A stretch of DNA of 64,000 nt from Actinoplanes sp. TBRC 11911 (GTDB lineage Bacteria > Actinomycetota > Actinomycetes > Mycobacteriales > Micromonosporaceae): assembly GCF_012933445.1 (NCBI RefSeq), contig NZ_JABBNC010000021.1:95748-159747 (forward strand), written 5' to 3'. This document shows positions 25,792-34,130 of the stretch, in pieces (position 1 is the stretch's first letter; the number at the start of each line of letters is the position of its first letter). The notes under the pieces were generated by a model, which saw only the letters and a program-made list of their open reading frames with translations, did not search any database and was not told where the DNA came from. Position numbers and translations under genes: made by a program.

Positions 25792-26198
25792 GATTTCTCC
25801 CCTCGCCGCCGGCTTGTGGCCAGGCGGGTCATCGAGATGCCGAGATAGACGGCGAGCAATGCGGCGAGCACCGTGCCGGCCAGGTAGGCCAGTGCGACGC
25901 GCGCGTCGCCGGCGGCCACGAGCTGCTGGACGTCGCCGCTGTAGGTGGAGAACGTGGTGAAGCCGCCGAGCACCCCGACGCCGAGAAAAGGCCGGATCAG
26001 CCGGTGCGCCGACCACACCTCGGTGATCAGCACCATCAGAACCCCGATCAGAAAGCAGCCGGAGACGTTGGTGACAAAAGTGGCCCACGGAAAATGGCCG
26101 GGAGCGTGCGTCCAGGCGAGCGCCAGCTCGTAGCGGCCGAGGGCGCCGATCGCGCCACCGACGGCGATGCTCGCGAGGACGGACCAGTTTTGCGGCAC
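25788..26198 (-). CDS. crcB: Fluoride channel subunit FluC/CrcB (first copy)
   Basis: A 136-aa four-helix membrane protein: AIGALGRYELALAW, FPWATFVTNVSGCFLIGVLM and GGFTTFSTYSGD are the FluC signatures. GTG 26198 is preceded by GGTAGGGG, which is itself paired in a leader hairpin. It is the first gene of the operon fluC, DUF190, fluC behind a fluoride-riboswitch-like leader. Confidence 0.93.
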   Translation of the reverse strand: MPQNWSVLASIAVGGAIGALGRYELALAWTHAPGHFPWATFVTNVSGCFLIGVLMVLITEVWSAHRLIRPFLGVGVLGGFTTFSTYSGDVQQLVAAGDARVALAYLAGTVLAALLAVYLGISMTRLATSRRRGEKS

Positions 26199-26205
26199 GA
26201 AAGAT

Positions 26206-26283
26206 CCCCTACCAATGGTTGGTAGGGACCGTTGGCGGCCGTGGCCGCGGTTTCCCCTGGCGGGACGGCGGGCCCCACCGCCG
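26206..26283 (-). promoter_or_regulatory. Fluoride (crcB) riboswitch-like leader with SD-sequestering hairpin
   Basis: On the minus strand the leader reads GGCGGTGGGGCCCGCC (26282-26267), a GAAACCGC segment, a GC-rich arm, and AACGGTCCCTACC just before the SD. This matches the order of the crcB motif (GGCGAUGNGGCCCGCC, AACUGCC, GGCCUCUAC). The 3' element CCCTACCAA pairs perfectly with TTGGTAGGG (26227-26219 with 26215-26207), which contains the ribosome site of GTG 26198. This suggests ligand-dependent release of the SD. No terminator is seen, so control is probably translational. Confidence 0.7.
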
Positions 26284-26322
26284 TTTTGGTGAGGTCAGGA
26301 TACGCCGGACCGGGGCTGATCA

Positions 26323-27138
26323 TCATGCCGGGGCGCCGAACCGCGCCACGTAATGCCAGACCCGCTTGAGGTCCTGCTCGGCGTAGCGGCCGCGACGGGC
26401 GGCGTCCCCGATCAGCCGGGGCGTCAGACGACCGTCGACGGCGATCTCGGTGCCGAGCTCGACGAATCGCCGGCCCCGGTAATCGGGATGCCGGGCCAGT
26501 TCGCCGGTGCCGAGCGAGAAGCCCGGATGCCATTCCACCCGGCAGGGCAGGCGACGGGCGGCGGCCTCGACGTCGGTGCCCCGGTAACTCGGGTCGAGCA
26601 CGAGCGCCTCGACGTCCCGGTCGAGCCGCACCCCGCCGTGGACCTGAGCCTCGATGTAGTCGTCCAGGTCGTCTCGCTGGTCGGCGCGGGCGAGCTCGAT
26701 GAGCGACATGCGATCGGCGACGGCGACCGCGGTGGGTTCGAAAAAGCTGTCCGGGTAACAGAACGTGGCCCTGGCGAGCGAGTCGCTCAGCCGCAGATGA
26801 GCCGACCCGAATCGGGGCGCGGCGCCGGCGAGCTTGCGGCGAAAGTTCAACGCGCCGTACACGGGTCGCACGTCGGCGGGCGCCTCGTCGTACGCCCCGC
26901 CGAACATGGTGTGCTCCCACCGCCATCGGTCGCCGCCGGGATGCGCGGTCAGCCCGCCGTTGCTGGTGCCGGTGACGAACTGCGACCGGTAGATCGGGTC
27001 CGCCGCGAGCGCGCGCAGGATGGACCGCCGGTCGGGATGAAAGTTCAGGGTGATCCGCAGCGACGGATCCACCGGCGCTCCGGTCGACAGGGCGGCGACA
27101 TGCCGCAGCGCCCGTTCACCCGAGGCATGCAGATCCAC
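26323..27138 (-). CDS. DUF3626 family protein
   Basis: A protein of about 271 aa: ALRHVAALSTGAPVDPSLRITLNFHPDR at its start (quoted in parts: ALRHVAALS, RITLNFHPDR), then FGSAHLRL, ATFCYPDSFFEP and ELGTEIAVDGRLTP are DUF3626 hallmarks. The start is uncertain: GTG 27138, 5 nt after the stop of the upstream nitroreductase gene, fits the family start, while an in-frame ATG at 27231 would add 31 residues. The function is unknown. It ends a three-gene operon with two Acg-type nitroreductases. Confidence 0.75.
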   Translation of the reverse strand: MDLHASGERALRHVAALSTGAPVDPSLRITLNFHPDRRSILRALAADPIYRSQFVTGTSNGGLTAHPGGDRWRWEHTMFGGAYDEAPADVRPVYGALNFRRKLAGAAPRFGSAHLRLSDSLARATFCYPDSFFEPTAVAVADRMSLIELARADQRDDLDDYIEAQVHGGVRLDRDVEALVLDPSYRGTDVEAAARRLPCRVEWHPGFSLGTGELARHPDYRGRRFVELGTEIAVDGRLTPRLIGDAARRGRYAEQDLKRVWHYVARFGAPA

Positions 27139-27143
27139 GAGGA

Positions 27144-28139
27144 TCAGTGTTCCAAAACCTCCGCGACCGTACGCCTCGGCGTAGGACGACCGGGCGTCCC
27201 GTATCCGAAACGGATCACCATCTGCGGCCATCCCGGACGCCCCAGCGAGCGGCGTAATCGCTCGCGCGCGGCCGGCACCTCGATCGGCTGGCTGAGCATC
27301 GAGGCGTCCAGCCCGGCATCGGTGGCGGTCAGCAGCACCCGCTGCAGCGCCAGCCCCGCAGCGGTCTGGTCGATGGGCTGATCGCCGCTCACGTTGAGGA
27401 TGCCGACCAGCGGCTCCGGCTCGTAGTCGCGGCCGGACTGCCTGCGGCGGCCGGTGAAGAACCGTTGCGGCAGCAGGTCCTGCGGCTCGGGCAGCGGCGC
27501 CCCGGCGCTGACCGGAATGCCGTCGCTCGCCCCGGCGACGTCGGTCCACCCGGCCAGGCGCATCTGATAGGCGTCGTCGCGGCGCAGCACCCGGTCGGCG
27601 CCCCGCGCGATCTCCGCGAACGCGCTCAACGCGGTCATCCCCACCAGCAGATCCAGCCAGGCGCCTTCGGCTCGGGCGGCGTCCAGCAGCCGTACGCGGA
27701 TCTCGGCCGGCACCGGGGTGGCCCAGAACGGCCCGCGATTGCTGTGCCGGCGCGTGATCGCCGCGTGCAGATCCTCCTCGGCGTAGGTCGGCCGGCGCGC
27801 CGGTCCCCGGGTGAGCCGGGCCACGAGGTCGCGATCGGCGCCATCCGGGTGGAAGGTGACGACGGCGGGTCGCCCCGCCACCGCCAGCGCCAGTCGCGCG
27901 TTGCAGGTGGCGGCCCCGCAGGCCAGCCGCGCCGCCCAGGGCGCCCCAAGAAGGCCTAGGTCATCAGGACCGCAGGGCCCGGCGCGACCGCCGAGGTCGT
28001 CGAGCGGGCCCGCATCCACGCGGACCTCGATCGCGCCCTCGCGGAGCCGGAACAGCCACGGCTGGCTGTTGTGCAGCGACGGCGCCCGGATCCCGGCCGC
28101 GGCGGCCCGCCGCAGGTCCTCCTCGTCATATCCGGTCAT
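27144..28139 (-). CDS. Acg-family nitroreductase (dormancy-type), copy 1
   Basis: A 331-aa tandem nitroreductase fold protein of the Acg (Rv2032-like) family: AAAAGIRAPSLHNSQPWLFRL near the start, HSNRGPFW in the middle, VLLTATDAGLDASMLSQPIEV and WPQMVIRFGYG toward the end. Family members are FMN-binding or FMN-hiding proteins induced by DosR. It starts 10 bp after the stop of the next copy, in one operon under the DosR-like box at 29149. Confidence 0.88.
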   Translation of the reverse strand: MTGYDEEDLRRAAAAGIRAPSLHNSQPWLFRLREGAIEVRVDAGPLDDLGGRAGPCGPDDLGLLGAPWAARLACGAATCNARLALAVAGRPAVVTFHPDGADRDLVARLTRGPARRPTYAEEDLHAAITRRHSNRGPFWATPVPAEIRVRLLDAARAEGAWLDLLVGMTALSAFAEIARGADRVLRRDDAYQMRLAGWTDVAGASDGIPVSAGAPLPEPQDLLPQRFFTGRRRQSGRDYEPEPLVGILNVSGDQPIDQTAAGLALQRVLLTATDAGLDASMLSQPIEVPAARERLRRSLGRPGWPQMVIRFGYGTPGRPTPRRTVAEVLEH

Positions 28140-28149
28140 GGCACGCCCC

Positions 28150-29112
28150 CTATTCCACGATGGTGATCACGTCGCGGGGATCGCGACGCGGCGCCGGCGG
28201 CGGGTCCGGCTCCTCGGCCGGCAGGTAGCCGAGCCGCACCGCCACATACGGTTCCCCGATCCCGGCGAGCAGCCCGCGCAGCAAATGGCGCGGCCACTCG
28301 ACCTCGACGGCATCGCTGATCGGCGCGGTCGCCAGCCCATCGGCTGTCGCGAGCAGCAGCAGGGCGGACAACGCCTCGCCGCCCTGGATCAGGTCCAGCG
28401 GCCGGTCCGAAGTGCCGAACACGATCACGTACGCCGCCCCGCGGTCATGCGCCGCCCCGGCGCCGAGCCCGGCTTCCCCGTCCGGGGCGTAGTCCCGCAC
28501 CGGCACCCGGCGCGGCTCGGAGCTCACCGCGGTCGCCGGCGGCACACCGTCGCCGATGAAGCCCGGCCGATGCGTCCAGCGGTCCAGCTCCGCGCGGTAA
28601 CGCGGATCGTCCCGCTCGGCACCGGCGGCCCGCACGGCGGCGACGGCCAGCCGCGCGACCTGATCCTCGCGCACGTGGTGCAGATACGCCCCCTCGTCCT
28701 CGACGAGCATGCGCAACCTGGTCAGCTCGCGGTCGGCTACCTCCCGGTCGTCGAACGCCCGCCGATCGGTGTGCCGGCGACGGATGGCGTCGGCGAGCCG
28801 CCCGGCCTCCAGCGACGGCGCTACCTCGTGGCCGAGCCGGATCCGAGCCAGCAGGTCGGGTTGTTCCGGCTCGGGCAGCCGCTCGACGGTCGCGGTCCAG
28901 CCCGCCGCGGCCAGCGCCGTGCGCGCGTGGTGCAGCGCGGTGCCGCAACTGATCAGCAGCAGGCGCCCGGCCCGGTCGACGCTTCGCAGGTGGCGGTCGC
29001 GATCGGCGTACAGGTCGAGTGTGTCGCCGGTGAGACGCCAGCACCACGGCTGGGTGTTGAAGATCGACGGGGCGTGCTGCGCGGCGCGGGCGGCCTGTTC
29101 GAGCGGGTTCAT
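28150..29112 (-). CDS. Acg-family nitroreductase (dormancy-type), copy 2
   Basis: A 320-aa paralogue of the downstream gene: AARAAQHAPSIFNTQPWCWRL, RRHTDRRAFDDREV, and VRLGYLPAEEPDPPPAPRR. ATG 29112 was chosen because the peptide start aligns with the paralogue; the longer frame extends into the DosR-like box. It is the first gene of the operon leading to DUF3626. Mycobacterial homologues are members of the hypoxia/NO dormancy regulon. Confidence 0.88.
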   Translation of the reverse strand: MNPLEQAARAAQHAPSIFNTQPWCWRLTGDTLDLYADRDRHLRSVDRAGRLLLISCGTALHHARTALAAAGWTATVERLPEPEQPDLLARIRLGHEVAPSLEAGRLADAIRRRHTDRRAFDDREVADRELTRLRMLVEDEGAYLHHVREDQVARLAVAAVRAAGAERDDPRYRAELDRWTHRPGFIGDGVPPATAVSSEPRRVPVRDYAPDGEAGLGAGAAHDRGAAYVIVFGTSDRPLDLIQGGEALSALLLLATADGLATAPISDAVEVEWPRHLLRGLLAGIGEPYVAVRLGYLPAEEPDPPPAPRRDPRDVITIVE

Positions 29113-29148
29113 GCTTCTACCGTGCCGGTCGGCCCCCGCCGCGCGGCA

Positions 29149-29162
29149 GGGCCGAAAGTCCC
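29149..29162 (-). promoter_or_regulatory. DosR-like box
   Basis: On the minus strand GGGACTTTCGGCCC, close to the DosR consensus GGGACTTTNGNCCC. It ends 37 bp before ATG 29112 of the first nitroreductase gene. The only DosR-like regulator in the window lies 1.6 kb away. Confidence 0.65.
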
Positions 29163-29204
29163 GCGCACCCGGGCAGGCCGACCCGACAGGGCCACCCGTG
29201 CACG

Positions 29205-30680
29205 TCACGCGGGCAGCGGCACCTGCCAGGTCAGCAACGTGCCCTGGCCGTCCGGCGCCGGCCCGATCTCGAACGCGCCGCCCAGATCCCGGGCCCGTTC
29301 ACGCATGTTGGCGATGCCGCCGCGGGTCAGCCCGTCGCCCATGCCGGCCCCGTCGTCCTCGACCCGCAGCACGATCTGCCCGTGCGCCACCCGCAGCGAC
29401 ACCCGCGCGGTCCGCGCCCCCGCGTGCCGGGCGATGTTGGCGAGAGCCTCCCGCAGCACCGCCAGCAGCTCGGGCACGATGTCGTCGGGGACGGCGGTGT
29501 CGACCGGCCCGGTGGTGTCCAGGATCGGGACGAAGCCGAGCGCCTCGGCCGCCGCGTCGGACGTCTCGCGCAGTTCGGTCCGCAGCGACGGACCGGCCGG
29601 GGCACGCAGCTCGAAGATCGACCGGCGGATGTCGCGGATCGTGGCGTCCAGGTCGTCGACCGCCGCGTTGATGCGCTTCACCGCTTCCGGCTTGCCGGCG
29701 TGCGCGACCGCGCTCTGCAGGTGCATGCCGGTCGCGAACAGCCGCTGAATCACCACGTCGTGCAGGTCGCGGGCGATGCGTTCGCGGTCTTCGAGCACCA
29801 CCAGCTGCTCGCGCTCCTCCTGGGCGCGGGCGCGTTCCAGCGCCAGCGCGGCCTGCCCGGCGAAGCTGGACAGCATGCGGGCGTCGTCGTCGTGCACCGG
29901 CGTGACGATCAGGACGCCCTGCAACGTGTCCGACGCGGCGAGCGGGGCCGCCAGCGCCGGCCCGTCCGGAACCGGGCCCGGCCAGGCGGTCGACGTGCGC
30001 AAATTCTCCACCCGCCGGTACGCCTCGGCGAGGTCACCGTCGAACGCCACCGGGCGGCCCACCAGGCGCCGGCACTCCGGGTCGGCGCTGTCCGCCACCT
30101 CGATGGTGTGCCGCGCGCGCTCCGCGTCGTAGAGCAGCACCATCACCAGGTCGGCTCCGGAGACCTCGCGTGCGCGCCGGGCGATCAACCGCAACGCTTC
30201 GGTACGCCGGACGGTGCCGAGCAGCACCCCGGTGATCTCGGCGGTCGCGGCCAGCCACTGCTCCCGGCGCTGGGCCAGCGCGAACAGACGCGCGTTGTCG
30301 ATCGCCACCCCGGCCGCCGCGGCCAGCGCGACCACGATCTCCTCGTCGTCGTCGCCGAACTCGGCGGCGCCCCGCTTCTCGGCGAGGTAGAGGTTGCCGA
30401 AGATCTGGTCGCGGGTGCGGACCGGGACGCCGAGGAAACTGTGCATCGGCGGGTGGTTGGGCGGGAAGCCGTACGAGTCGGGGTGTTTGGTGATGTCCGG
30501 CAGCCGGACCGGGTGCGGGTCGGTGATCAGCAACCCGAGCAGCCCTTGTCCGTGCGGCAGGTCCTCCCGGCTGGCCATCACGTCGCCGACCCGATCGAGC
30601 ATCTCGGTCAGGAGTTCGTCCAACCGGACCCGGGAGAGCGGGCGCAGGCCGAGCGACGGACGATCGGATTCTTCGTCCAC
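29205..30680 (-). CDS. dosS: DosS/DevS-like histidine kinase with shortened first GAF domain
   Basis: A 491-aa soluble sensor kinase. Residues 40-132 match only the second half of the DosS GAF-A domain (LPHGQGLLGLLITDPHP, GFPPNHPPMHSFLGVPVRT, NLYLAEKRG); the first 60-70 residues of that domain are missing in frame. GAF-B spans about 148-283. HisKA_3 has His307 in RIARDLHDVVIQRL and the HATPase carries ALANIARHA, EDDGAGMG and GGIANMRERA. Start GTG 30680 is tentative because no clear SD is seen. It is divergent from the cognate response regulator 75 bp away. The family senses NO, CO or redox through haem in GAF-A; that function may be lost here. Confidence 0.88.
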   Translation of the reverse strand: MDEESDRPSLGLRPLSRVRLDELLTEMLDRVGDVMASREDLPHGQGLLGLLITDPHPVRLPDITKHPDSYGFPPNHPPMHSFLGVPVRTRDQIFGNLYLAEKRGAAEFGDDDEEIVVALAAAAGVAIDNARLFALAQRREQWLAATAEITGVLLGTVRRTEALRLIARRAREVSGADLVMVLLYDAERARHTIEVADSADPECRRLVGRPVAFDGDLAEAYRRVENLRTSTAWPGPVPDGPALAAPLAASDTLQGVLIVTPVHDDDARMLSSFAGQAALALERARAQEEREQLVVLEDRERIARDLHDVVIQRLFATGMHLQSAVAHAGKPEAVKRINAAVDDLDATIRDIRRSIFELRAPAGPSLRTELRETSDAAAEALGFVPILDTTGPVDTAVPDDIVPELLAVLREALANIARHAGARTARVSLRVAHGQIVLRVEDDGAGMGDGLTRGGIANMRERARDLGGAFEIGPAPDGQGTLLTWQVPLPA

Positions 30681-30755
30681 GTGGCCGAGGCTAACCGCGT
30701 CTGACCTGCCTGGGAATCCCTTGGCTGGACGGCAATGGGACGGTAGGAAGGGTGA

Positions 30756-31400
30756 GTGATCCGAGTCTTCCTGCTCGACGACCACGAGGTGGTCCGGCGT
30801 GGCCTGATCGACCTGTTGCAGGACGCGGGCGACGTCGAGGTCGTCGGCGAGTCCGGTTCCGCGCTGGAGGCGACGCGCCGCATTCCGGCGCTGCGGCCGG
30901 ACGTCGCGATCCTGGACGCCCGCCTGCCGGACGGCAACGGCATCGACGTGTGCCGCGACGTGCGAGCCGTCGACTCGTCGATCAAAGGCCTCATTCTGAC
31001 CTCGTACGAGGATGACGAAGCGCTCTTCGCCGCGATCATGGCCGGGGCCGCCGGATATGTGCTCAAGCAGATCCGGGGTACCGACCTCGTCGACGCGGTG
31101 CGCCGGATCGCGCAGGGCCAGTCGCTGCTCGACCCGGCCCTGACCCAGCGGGTGCTGGAGCGGATCCGGCACGGCGTGGAGCAGCCCCGCGAGCTGGCTG
31201 CGCTGACCGATCAGGAGCGGCGGATCCTGGAGTTCGTGGCGGAGGGGCTGACGAACCGGGAGATCGCCGCCCGGATGTTCCTGGCCGAGAAGACGGTGAA
31301 GAACTACGTGTCGAGTCTGCTGGCCAAGCTCGGCCTGGAACGCCGCACCCAGGCGGCGGTGCTGGCCACGCGTCTGCTTGGCGATCACCCGCCGGGCTGA
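30756..31400 (+). CDS. dosR: DosR/DevR-like NarL family response regulator
   Basis: A 214-aa regulator. The receiver domain has Asp8/Asp9 and phospho-acceptor Asp54 (VAILDARLPDGNG); the C-terminal LuxR-type HTH reads LTDQERRILEFVAEGLTNREIAARMFLAEKTVKNYVS (residues about 150-190). Start GTG 30756. It pairs with the divergent DosS-like kinase and should act at the box at 29149-29162. The SulP gene follows 7 bp downstream and is probably co-transcribed. Confidence 0.92.
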   Translation: MIRVFLLDDHEVVRRGLIDLLQDAGDVEVVGESGSALEATRRIPALRPDVAILDARLPDGNGIDVCRDVRAVDSSIKGLILTSYEDDEALFAAIMAGAAGYVLKQIRGTDLVDAVRRIAQGQSLLDPALTQRVLERIRHGVEQPRELAALTDQERRILEFVAEGLTNREIAARMFLAEKTVKNYVSSLLAKLGLERRTQAAVLATRLLGDHPPG

Positions 31401-31407
31401 GATCCTC

Positions 31408-33096
31408 GTGCCTGTGGATCTCTCGCGGTTCGTTCCCGGGGTGGTGACGCTCGGCCACTACGAGCGGCCGTGGCTGCGTGGCGATCTGCTGGCCGGCGTC
31501 ACCGTGGCGGCGTACCTGGTGCCCCAGGTCCTCGCGTACGCGGGACTGGCCGGGCTGCCCCCGGTGGCGGGTCTGTGGGCGGCCGTCCCGGCCCTGGTGG
31601 CGTACGCGCTGCTCGGCACCTCGCGGTTGTTGTCCGCCGGGCCGGAGTCGACGACGGCCTTGATGACCGCGGTGGTGATCGGCCCGATGGCGGCCGGCGA
31701 CCCGGCCCGGTACGCGATGCTGGCCGCCGCACTCGGCCTCGCCGTCGGGGCCTGGTGCCTGGTCGCCCGGCTGCTGCGGCTCGGCTTCATCGCGGACCTG
31801 CTGTCGCGCCCGACGCTGGTCGGCTACCTGGCCGGCGTCGCGCTGATCATGATGGTGAGCCAGCTCGGCAAGCTCACCGGCGTCGAGGTGGACGGCGACA
31901 AGTTCTTCGGGGAGCTGGCGTCCTTCGTACGCGGGCTGGGCTCGCTGGACTGGGCGACCACCGGGTTCGCGGCCGCCGTGCTGGTCTTCCTGTTCGGGGT
32001 GCAGCGCCTCGCCCCTCGGCTGCCCGGCCCGTTGCTTGCGGTGCTGCTGGCCACCGGCGCTGTCGCGGTGTTCGGGCTGGACCGCTACGGCATCGCGATC
32101 ATCGGCGAGATTCCGTCCGGCATCCCGGCACCGGTCTTCCCCGATCTCGCTCTGTTCCGGGACCTGCTGCTGCCCGCCGTCGGGGTACTGCTGGTCGGGT
32201 ACACCGACACGATCCTGACCGCCCGCGCGTTCGCGGAACGCGGCAAGGGCGGCCGCATCGACGCCAACCAGGAGCTGGTCGCGCTCGGGGTGGCCAACAT
32301 CGGCGCCGGATTCTTCCGCGGGCTGCCGGTGAGCAGCAGCGGCAGCCGCACCGCGCTGGCCGACGCCGCCGGTGCCCGCTCCCAGCTGCACTCGCTGGTC
32401 ACCGCCGCGATCGTGGTGGCCACGTTGCTGTTCCTCGGGCCGCTGCTGACCCGGTTCCCGGCCCCCGCGCTCGGCGCGATCGTCGTCTACGCGGCCGTCC
32501 GGCTCATCGACATCGACGGCTTCCGGCGCCTGGCCCGGTTCCGGCGCAACGAGTTCCTGCTGGCGCTGGCCGCGATGGTCGGCGTGCTGGTTTTCGACAT
32601 CCTGCAGGGCGTGCTGCTCGCCGTCGCGCTGTCGGTCGCCGAGCTGCTGTTCCGCGCCGCCCGCCCGCACGACGCCGTACTCGGCCTGGTGCCCGGCCTG
32701 GCCGGGATGCACGACGTCGACGACTATCCGCAGGCGCACACCATTCCCGGCCTGCTCGTCTACCGCTACGACTCGCCGCTGTTCTTCGCGAACGCGGAGA
32801 ACTTCCGCCGCCGGGCCCTGTCCGCGGTGACTGAACAGAAGGACCCGGTGGCGTGGTTCGTCCTCAACACCGAGGCGAACGTGGAGGTCGACATCACCGC
32901 CCTGGACGCCGTCGAGCGGTTGCGCCTGGAATTGGAGCGGCGCGGCATCGTGTTCGCCCTGGCCCGCGTGAAACAGGACCTGCTCGACGACCTGGAGAAG
33001 TTCGGACTGGCCCAGAAGATCGGCCCGGAGCACATCTTCCCCACGCTGCCGACCGCCGTCGCGGCGTACGAGAAATGGCGGTCGCTCCGGTTTTAG
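31408..33096 (+). CDS. SulP family anion permease with STAS domain
   Basis: A 562-aa transporter. The membrane part (10-12 helices) opens with DLLAGVTVAAYLVPQVLAYAGLAGL (SulP signature region) and includes SGSRTALADAAGARSQL. A C-terminal STAS domain starts near residue 445 (IPGLLVYRYDSPLFFANAENF). It imports sulfate, bicarbonate or a related anion; the true substrate is unknown. GTG 31408 is 7 bp after the dosR stop. The last 4 bp overlap the convergent small gene. SulP genes occur in the DosR regulon of mycobacteria (Rv1739c type), which fits. Confidence 0.9.
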   Translation: MPVDLSRFVPGVVTLGHYERPWLRGDLLAGVTVAAYLVPQVLAYAGLAGLPPVAGLWAAVPALVAYALLGTSRLLSAGPESTTALMTAVVIGPMAAGDPARYAMLAAALGLAVGAWCLVARLLRLGFIADLLSRPTLVGYLAGVALIMMVSQLGKLTGVEVDGDKFFGELASFVRGLGSLDWATTGFAAAVLVFLFGVQRLAPRLPGPLLAVLLATGAVAVFGLDRYGIAIIGEIPSGIPAPVFPDLALFRDLLLPAVGVLLVGYTDTILTARAFAERGKGGRIDANQELVALGVANIGAGFFRGLPVSSSGSRTALADAAGARSQLHSLVTAAIVVATLLFLGPLLTRFPAPALGAIVVYAAVRLIDIDGFRRLARFRRNEFLLALAAMVGVLVFDILQGVLLAVALSVAELLFRAARPHDAVLGLVPGLAGMHDVDDYPQAHTIPGLLVYRYDSPLFFANAENFRRRALSAVTEQKDPVAWFVLNTEANVEVDITALDAVERLRLELERRGIVFALARVKQDLLDDLEKFGLAQKIGPEHIFPTLPTAVAAYEKWRSLRF

Positions 33097-33395
33097 TCCT
33101 CGATGTCCGAGAAGAGGCCGGTGAAGGTCACCTGCGTGCCGGCCAGCCCACCGAAGACGGCGCCGGCGACGGGCGTGGTAACCGCGGCCGAGGCGTCGTC
33201 GTAGGTCTCGAAATACAGGTCGAGCGTCCGGTACGCGGGCGTCGCCGTGCCGTCCTCCTTCGGCCACACCTTGGCCGACTCGACCCGCTGAACCTTCGGG
33301 AACGTCTGCGCGGCCGACCTCACGTCCGCGTAGACCTTCTCGAATTCGTCCGGGTCCGCGGGGTTGTCGATGATGAGCGTGATCTTGGTGGCCAT
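33093..33395 (-). CDS. Small EthD-like (ferredoxin-fold) protein
   Basis: A 100-aa protein with the pattern of dimeric alpha-beta barrel EthD proteins: ITLIIDNPADPDEFEKVY, then LYFETYDDASAAVTTPVAGAVF and a C-terminal LFSDIED. A strong AAGGAGG precedes ATG 33395. Function is unknown; relatives are small oxidative or stress-associated proteins. It is isolated between the SulP gene and a repeat-rich gap. Confidence 0.8.
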   Translation of the reverse strand: MATKITLIIDNPADPDEFEKVYADVRSAAQTFPKVQRVESAKVWPKEDGTATPAYRTLDLYFETYDDASAAVTTPVAGAVFGGLAGTQVTFTGLFSDIED

Positions 33396-33499
33396 GGCGG
33401 CCTCCTTGCTGAACTGGTGGAACGAACGTTCTGCCGCAGACCCTACTCCATCGACTCAGCCACCCGGCGGGGTCCGGCCCAGTTCGCGAGACAGCTGGG

Positions 33500-33795
33500 T
33501 GCGGCCGGTTGCGGGATGCGGGGTGGCGGTGCTGGGCGGGGCCGGTTGCGGGATGCGGGGTGGCGGTGCTGGGCGCGGCCGGTTGCGGTGCGAGGTGGCG
33601 GTGCTGGGCGCGGCCGGTTGCGGTGCGAGGTGGCGGTGCTGGGCGCGGCCGGTTGCGGTGCGGGGTGGCGGTGCTGGGTGCGGCCGGTTGCGGTGCGGGG
33701 TGGCGGTGCTGGGTGCGGCCGGTTGCGGTGCGGGGTGGCGGTGCTGGGTGCGGCCGGTTGCGGTGCGGGGTGGCGATGCTGGGTGCGCCATGGCG
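33500..33795. repeat. 35-bp tandem repeat array
   Basis: About eight units of 35 bp (consensus parts GGTGCGGGGTGGCGGTGCTG and GGTGCGGCCGGTTGC). GTGCTG starts at 33601, 33636, 33671, 33706 and 33741, an exact 35-bp spacing. The first two units are 1-2 bp longer (GGGATGCGGGG). Confidence 0.9.
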
Positions 33796-34089
33796 GTGTG
33801 GGTGTCGGGCGCGCTAGGTGCCGCCAGTTGGCTGCCTGCGCATGTCCGGCATTTCCAGAAACATCAGTTATTGTCTCGGTGCGCGGCGCGTCGCCACCCC
33901 TCCGGCATTCGACTGCACGCACGGCCGGGTCCTCGCGGTATCCATTATTTGGGACGGGTGCTCAGTAGGCGGGATCGCTGTCCACATGGTGGAGTCGCGT
34001 CCGCATGATGGGATAGATGTCCAAATAGGAGGGACTTTCCTCCCGTCGTGCGGCTTTTGTTCAGCCGTTGGTCGCCTTCAAATCCGAAT

Positions 34090-34130
34090 CTTGGCGACTT
34101 GTGGTCGATATATGGGCGTAACTCTCCAAG
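34090..34130. repeat. Dispersed hairpin repeat, copy 3
   Basis: Arms CTTGGCGACTT (34090-34100) and AACTCTCCAAG (34120-34130), two mismatches, loop GTGGTCGATATATGGGCGT. The loop matches the reverse complement of copy 1 almost exactly. It lies in a divergent intergenic gap. Confidence 0.8.

Noticed and set aside
30700..30750. Second DosR box between dosS and dosR
   Set aside because: GGGAATCCC and GGGACGG segments are present but neither has the full dyad with correct spacing.
33364..34008. Gly/Ala-rich 214-codon frame over the 35-bp array
   Set aside because: The reading frame exists only because 35-bp units cycle through the three frames without stops; there is no ribosome site and no family match.
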